Origin: Xanthobacteraceae bacterium
Lineage (GTDB): Bacteria > Pseudomonadota > Alphaproteobacteria > Rhizobiales > Xanthobacteraceae
Assembly (NCBI GenBank): GCA_030043335.1
Contig: JASHXX010000254.1
Location: 1 to 6,786, forward strand
Direction: 5' to 3'
DNA: 6,786 nt
Both the position numbers and the translations under genes were made by a program. Each line of letters opens with the position of its first letter. The stretch's first letter is position 1. The notes under the pieces were generated by a model that saw only the letters and a list, made by a program, of their open reading frames with translations, was not told the DNA's origin and ran no database searches. Below are positions 5,741 through 6,786 of the stretch, in pieces.

Positions 5741-5800
5741 TCATGCGCCCATGACATTGTCAAATATTCCATGCCGAAAATCCGCTGCGCCGCCCGGCAT
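5741..5800 (-). other. 19-codon open frame upstream of ligD
   Basis: Between ligD and the small membrane gene an ATG at 5800 opens a 19-codon frame (MPGGAADFRHGIFDNVMGA, stop 5743-5741). It has no Shine-Dalgarno, and the frame stays open further upstream. The best -35 for ligD lies inside it. It could be a leader peptide or the tail of a lost gene, or nothing. Confidence 0.15.
5758..5763 (-). promoter_or_regulatory. Possible -35 element for ligD
   Basis: TTGACA on the minus strand (5763-5758) is a perfect -35 hexamer about 75 bases before the ligD start. At 17 bases spacing the -10 position reads TCCGGC, a poor match, so the promoter is uncertain. No LexA box or EcfG motif with correct spacing is seen before ligD. 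Confidence 0.25.
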
Positions 5801-5855
5801 TAATCCATAAGGACGAAACAGCAGATCGGGTTCCCTGCAGAACAGCGCGCGGGTC

Positions 5856-6038
5856 TCAGCCTGAGCTATTTCGTGTCGTAGCAAACAGGCGCATGCACAA
5901 AAACGCGGTTGCTCCGACGATAAACCCCCACACGCTTACGGACGCTCCATAGTTGGGAAACACAATCCAGTTGCTGACGATCGCGCCCAAGATACCGCAG
6001 AACGCTAGTCCGATGATCCAGGTCGCAGCCGCCGTCAT
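5856..6038 (-). CDS. 60-residue two-helix membrane protein, unknown function
   Basis: Not recognised by name. Two hydrophobic segments are clear: about residues 5-26 (ATWIIGLAFCGILGAIVS) and 32-52 (ASVSVWGFIVGATAFLCM), joined by a short loop NWIVFPNYG, with a polar tail RLFATTRNSSG. Both ends probably face the same side, and the positive charge of the tail suggests cytoplasm. Glycine and small-residue spacing in both helices would allow tight packing or oligomers. It is upstream of ligD in the same direction, 173 bases away. A TACAAT hexamer (6069-6064, 5 of 6 to the -10 consensus) lies 25 bases before the ATG, but there is no strong -35 and no clear Shine-Dalgarno. Composition and length resemble small hypothetical inner-membrane proteins of Bradyrhizobium relatives. 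A role in end joining cannot be inferred. Confidence 0.6.
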   Translation of the reverse strand: MTAAATWIIGLAFCGILGAIVSNWIVFPNYGASVSVWGFIVGATAFLCMRLFATTRNSSG

Positions 6039-6178
6039 GGGACAAGCGCGCTTCTGAATAAGGATTGTATAAAGACCGCGTCGCGGATCGGGCGGTGGCT
6101 TTTTCTCGCCTTTGGACCTCCGGGCATGCTCGTTTCTCGAGTTTACGCTTAATCTGTGGACGTATTGCGGGAAAGCAA

Positions 6179-6214
6179 CACCACGGAAAAATCGGCAATT
6201 CCGCGGTGGTTTTT
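6179..6214 (+). terminator. Possible intrinsic terminator before the EcfG promoter
   Basis: CACCACGG (6179-6186) pairs with CCGCGGTG (6201-6208) with one A-C mismatch and a 14-base loop, followed by G and five T (6210-6214). It would stop plus-strand transcripts just before the EcfG promoter begins at 6218, but no upstream plus-strand gene is known. Confidence 0.35.
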
Positions 6215-6217
6215 CAT

Positions 6218-6242
6218 GGAACGCACCCCTATATGGCGCGTT
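6218..6242 (+). promoter_or_regulatory. Perfect EcfG-type general-stress promoter
   Basis: GGAAC (6218-6222), 16 bases, CGTT (6239-6242) match all nine fixed bases of the alphaproteobacterial EcfG consensus. By simple counting about 0.05 chance matches on both strands are expected in the window. The transcript would start near 6249, about 230 bases before dxs, so it either drives dxs with a long leader, or a small gene or RNA in between. Confidence 0.6.
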
Positions 6243-6263
6243 ACGGTCGAGGAGAGGTCCACT

Positions 6264-6485
6264 TTGCGACTATGTCCTGCGCGGGCCGAACGACCGCGGG
6301 CCGAAAATTCAAAACTGAGGCACTGCCGACAACTCAGCGAAATTGCATTTGCGGCCGGGAATGGTGTAAGGATCACGGGTTTTGTCCGTGTGTGCCGGGT
6401 GGACGGGCGCGCGCGACTTCTAAAGACACGCCATTTGGGCCGCGACACGGCCAACAGGGCTAGTAACGCAGGAGCATTCGCGTGA
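6264..6485 (+). CDS. Doubtful 73-residue frame coupled to dxs
   Basis: A TTG at 6264 lies 9 bases after GGAG (6251-6254) and about 15 bases after the predicted EcfG transcript start. The frame ([17 protein letters not shown]...) ends with TGA at 6483-6485, overlapping the dxs GTG start in the sequence GTGA, an arrangement typical of translational coupling. The protein is arginine-rich with no recognisable fold and may be chance. ATG codons at 6156 and 6216 in the same frame would start before the promoter. Confidence 0.15.
   Translation: MRLCPARAERPRAENSKLRHCRQLSEIAFAAGNGVRITGFVRVCRVDGRARLLKTRHLGRDTANRASNAGAFA
6470..6474 (+). promoter_or_regulatory. Ribosome binding site that sets the dxs start
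   Basis: AGGAG, 7 bases before the GTG at 6482, supports that non-ATG start; no closer ATG exists in frame. Confidence 0.75.
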
Positions 6486-6786
6486 CCGTTCCGTCGAAGT
6501 CCCCTTTGCTTGACCGCGTCAAAACGCCAAACGATTTGAGAAAACTCGATCCGAGTCAGTTGCGCCAGCTGGCCGATGAACTGCGCCAAGAGACGATCGA
6601 CGCCGTCGCCGTCACCGGCGGGCATCTCGGCGCCGGGCTCGGCGTGATCGAGCTGACCGTGGCGCTGCATTACGTATTTGACACGCCGAATGACCGCCTC
6701 GTTTGGGACGTCGGCCACCAGGCCTACCCGCACAAGATTCTCACCGGCCGCCGCGACCGCATCCGCACGCTGCGCCAGGGCGGCGG
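6482..6786 (+). CDS. dxs: 1-deoxy-D-xylulose-5-phosphate synthase, N-terminal part
   Basis: Dxs joins pyruvate and glyceraldehyde 3-phosphate with thiamine diphosphate as cofactor to make 1-deoxy-D-xylulose 5-phosphate, the first step of the MEP isoprenoid pathway and a source for thiamine and pyridoxal synthesis. Only the first 101 codons of a roughly 640-residue cytosolic enzyme are present; the window edge cuts it. Family landmarks are clear: the [15 protein letters not shown] opening, the [15 protein letters not shown] segment with the catalytic-region histidine H48 (equivalent to E. coli H49), and [16 protein letters not shown] with H79 (equivalent to H80). The start is GTG at 6482, fixed by AGGAG 7 bases upstream. 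The gene faces away from ligD. A perfect EcfG-type promoter lies about 240 bases upstream, so part of its expression may be stress dependent, as an inference. Confidence 0.97.
   Translation, partial: MTVPSKSPLLDRVKTPNDLRKLDPSQLRQLADELRQETIDAVAVTGGHLGAGLGVIELTVALHYVFDTPNDRLVWDVGHQAYPHKILTGRRDRIRTLRQGG

Larger units (their letters stand above)
6039..6481. other. Gap before dxs: regulatory, no certain gene
   Basis: The 443 bases between the divergent membrane gene and dxs hold a terminator-like hairpin (6179-6214), a perfect EcfG-type promoter (6218-6242) and the dxs ribosome binding site (6470-6474). Other small structures are a 10-base direct repeat GCGGGCCGAA (6281-6290 and 6296-6305) and a short hairpin CACGG...CCGTG (about 6375-6391). 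A Cys/Arg-rich frame from 6264 overlaps dxs by four bases and is listed separately as doubtful. Confidence 0.5.

Noticed and set aside
4066..5754. 562-codon open frame on the plus strand
   Set aside because: It lies opposite ligD in GC-rich codon-biased DNA, where long antisense frames are expected; ligD has all catalytic motifs and this frame has none. The same holds for plus-strand frames at 2761-3918 and 4922-5455.
5812..5834. GGAAC-N14-CGTC on the minus strand upstream of ligD as an EcfG promoter
   Set aside because: The spacing is two bases short of the usual 16-17 and the -10 differs from CGTT.
6149..6733. 194-codon minus-strand frame
   Set aside because: Its 5' half is the reverse of the clear dxs coding sequence and the rest has no protein features.
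1..6786. Mobile elements, CRISPR arrays, rRNA, tRNA or phage genes
   Set aside because: I looked for transposase motifs, regularly spaced repeats, terminal inverted repeats with target duplications and conserved RNA segments and found none.

Overview
The window looks like chromosome from an alphaproteobacterium of the order Hyphomicrobiales, most likely the Bradyrhizobium/Nitrobacteraceae group. The reasons are: a GC-rich right half; a phasin remnant of the rhizobial type; a multidomain DNA ligase D with Pseudomonas-like domain order; a Bradyrhizobium-like start of dxs; and two typically alphaproteobacterial regulatory motifs, a GTTC-N7-GTTC LexA box and GGAAC-N16-CGTT (EcfG-type) promoters. 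This placement rests on recalled family features, not on a search.

Layout. Positions 1-2207 are gene-poor and less GC-rich: a phasin pseudogene broken by two frameshifts (minus, 1-291), a 57-residue DNA-binding-like protein (plus, 696-869), a possible small RNA ending in a strong intrinsic terminator (plus, about 944-1067), a second strong hairpin facing it (1104-1138), a PilZ-domain protein (minus, 1304-1672) and a 41-residue membrane peptide (minus, 1816-1941). Positions 2208-6038 form a stress and DNA-repair block: an 85-residue unknown protein whose promoter carries a LexA-type box (plus, 2208-2465), a CsbD-like stress protein with a possible EcfG promoter (minus, 2580-2885), the 894-residue DNA ligase D (minus, 2998-5682) and a 60-residue two-helix membrane protein (minus, 5856-6038). 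From 6039 to 6481 no gene is certain, but the stretch holds a terminator-like hairpin followed at once by a perfect EcfG-type promoter. The first 101 codons of dxs (isoprenoid precursor synthesis) start at 6482 and run off the right edge.

How it fits together. LigD is the ligase/polymerase/end-processing enzyme of bacterial non-homologous end joining; its partner Ku is not in the window. Around it lie genes with sequence signals for SOS control (the 85-residue protein) and general-stress control (CsbD-like protein, and the region before dxs). The most interesting leads are the LexA box on an uncharacterised gene near ligD, the perfect EcfG promoter before dxs, and the small-RNA candidate with an anti-Shine-Dalgarno CUCCUCC motif. 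I see no mobile element, CRISPR array, tRNA or rRNA.
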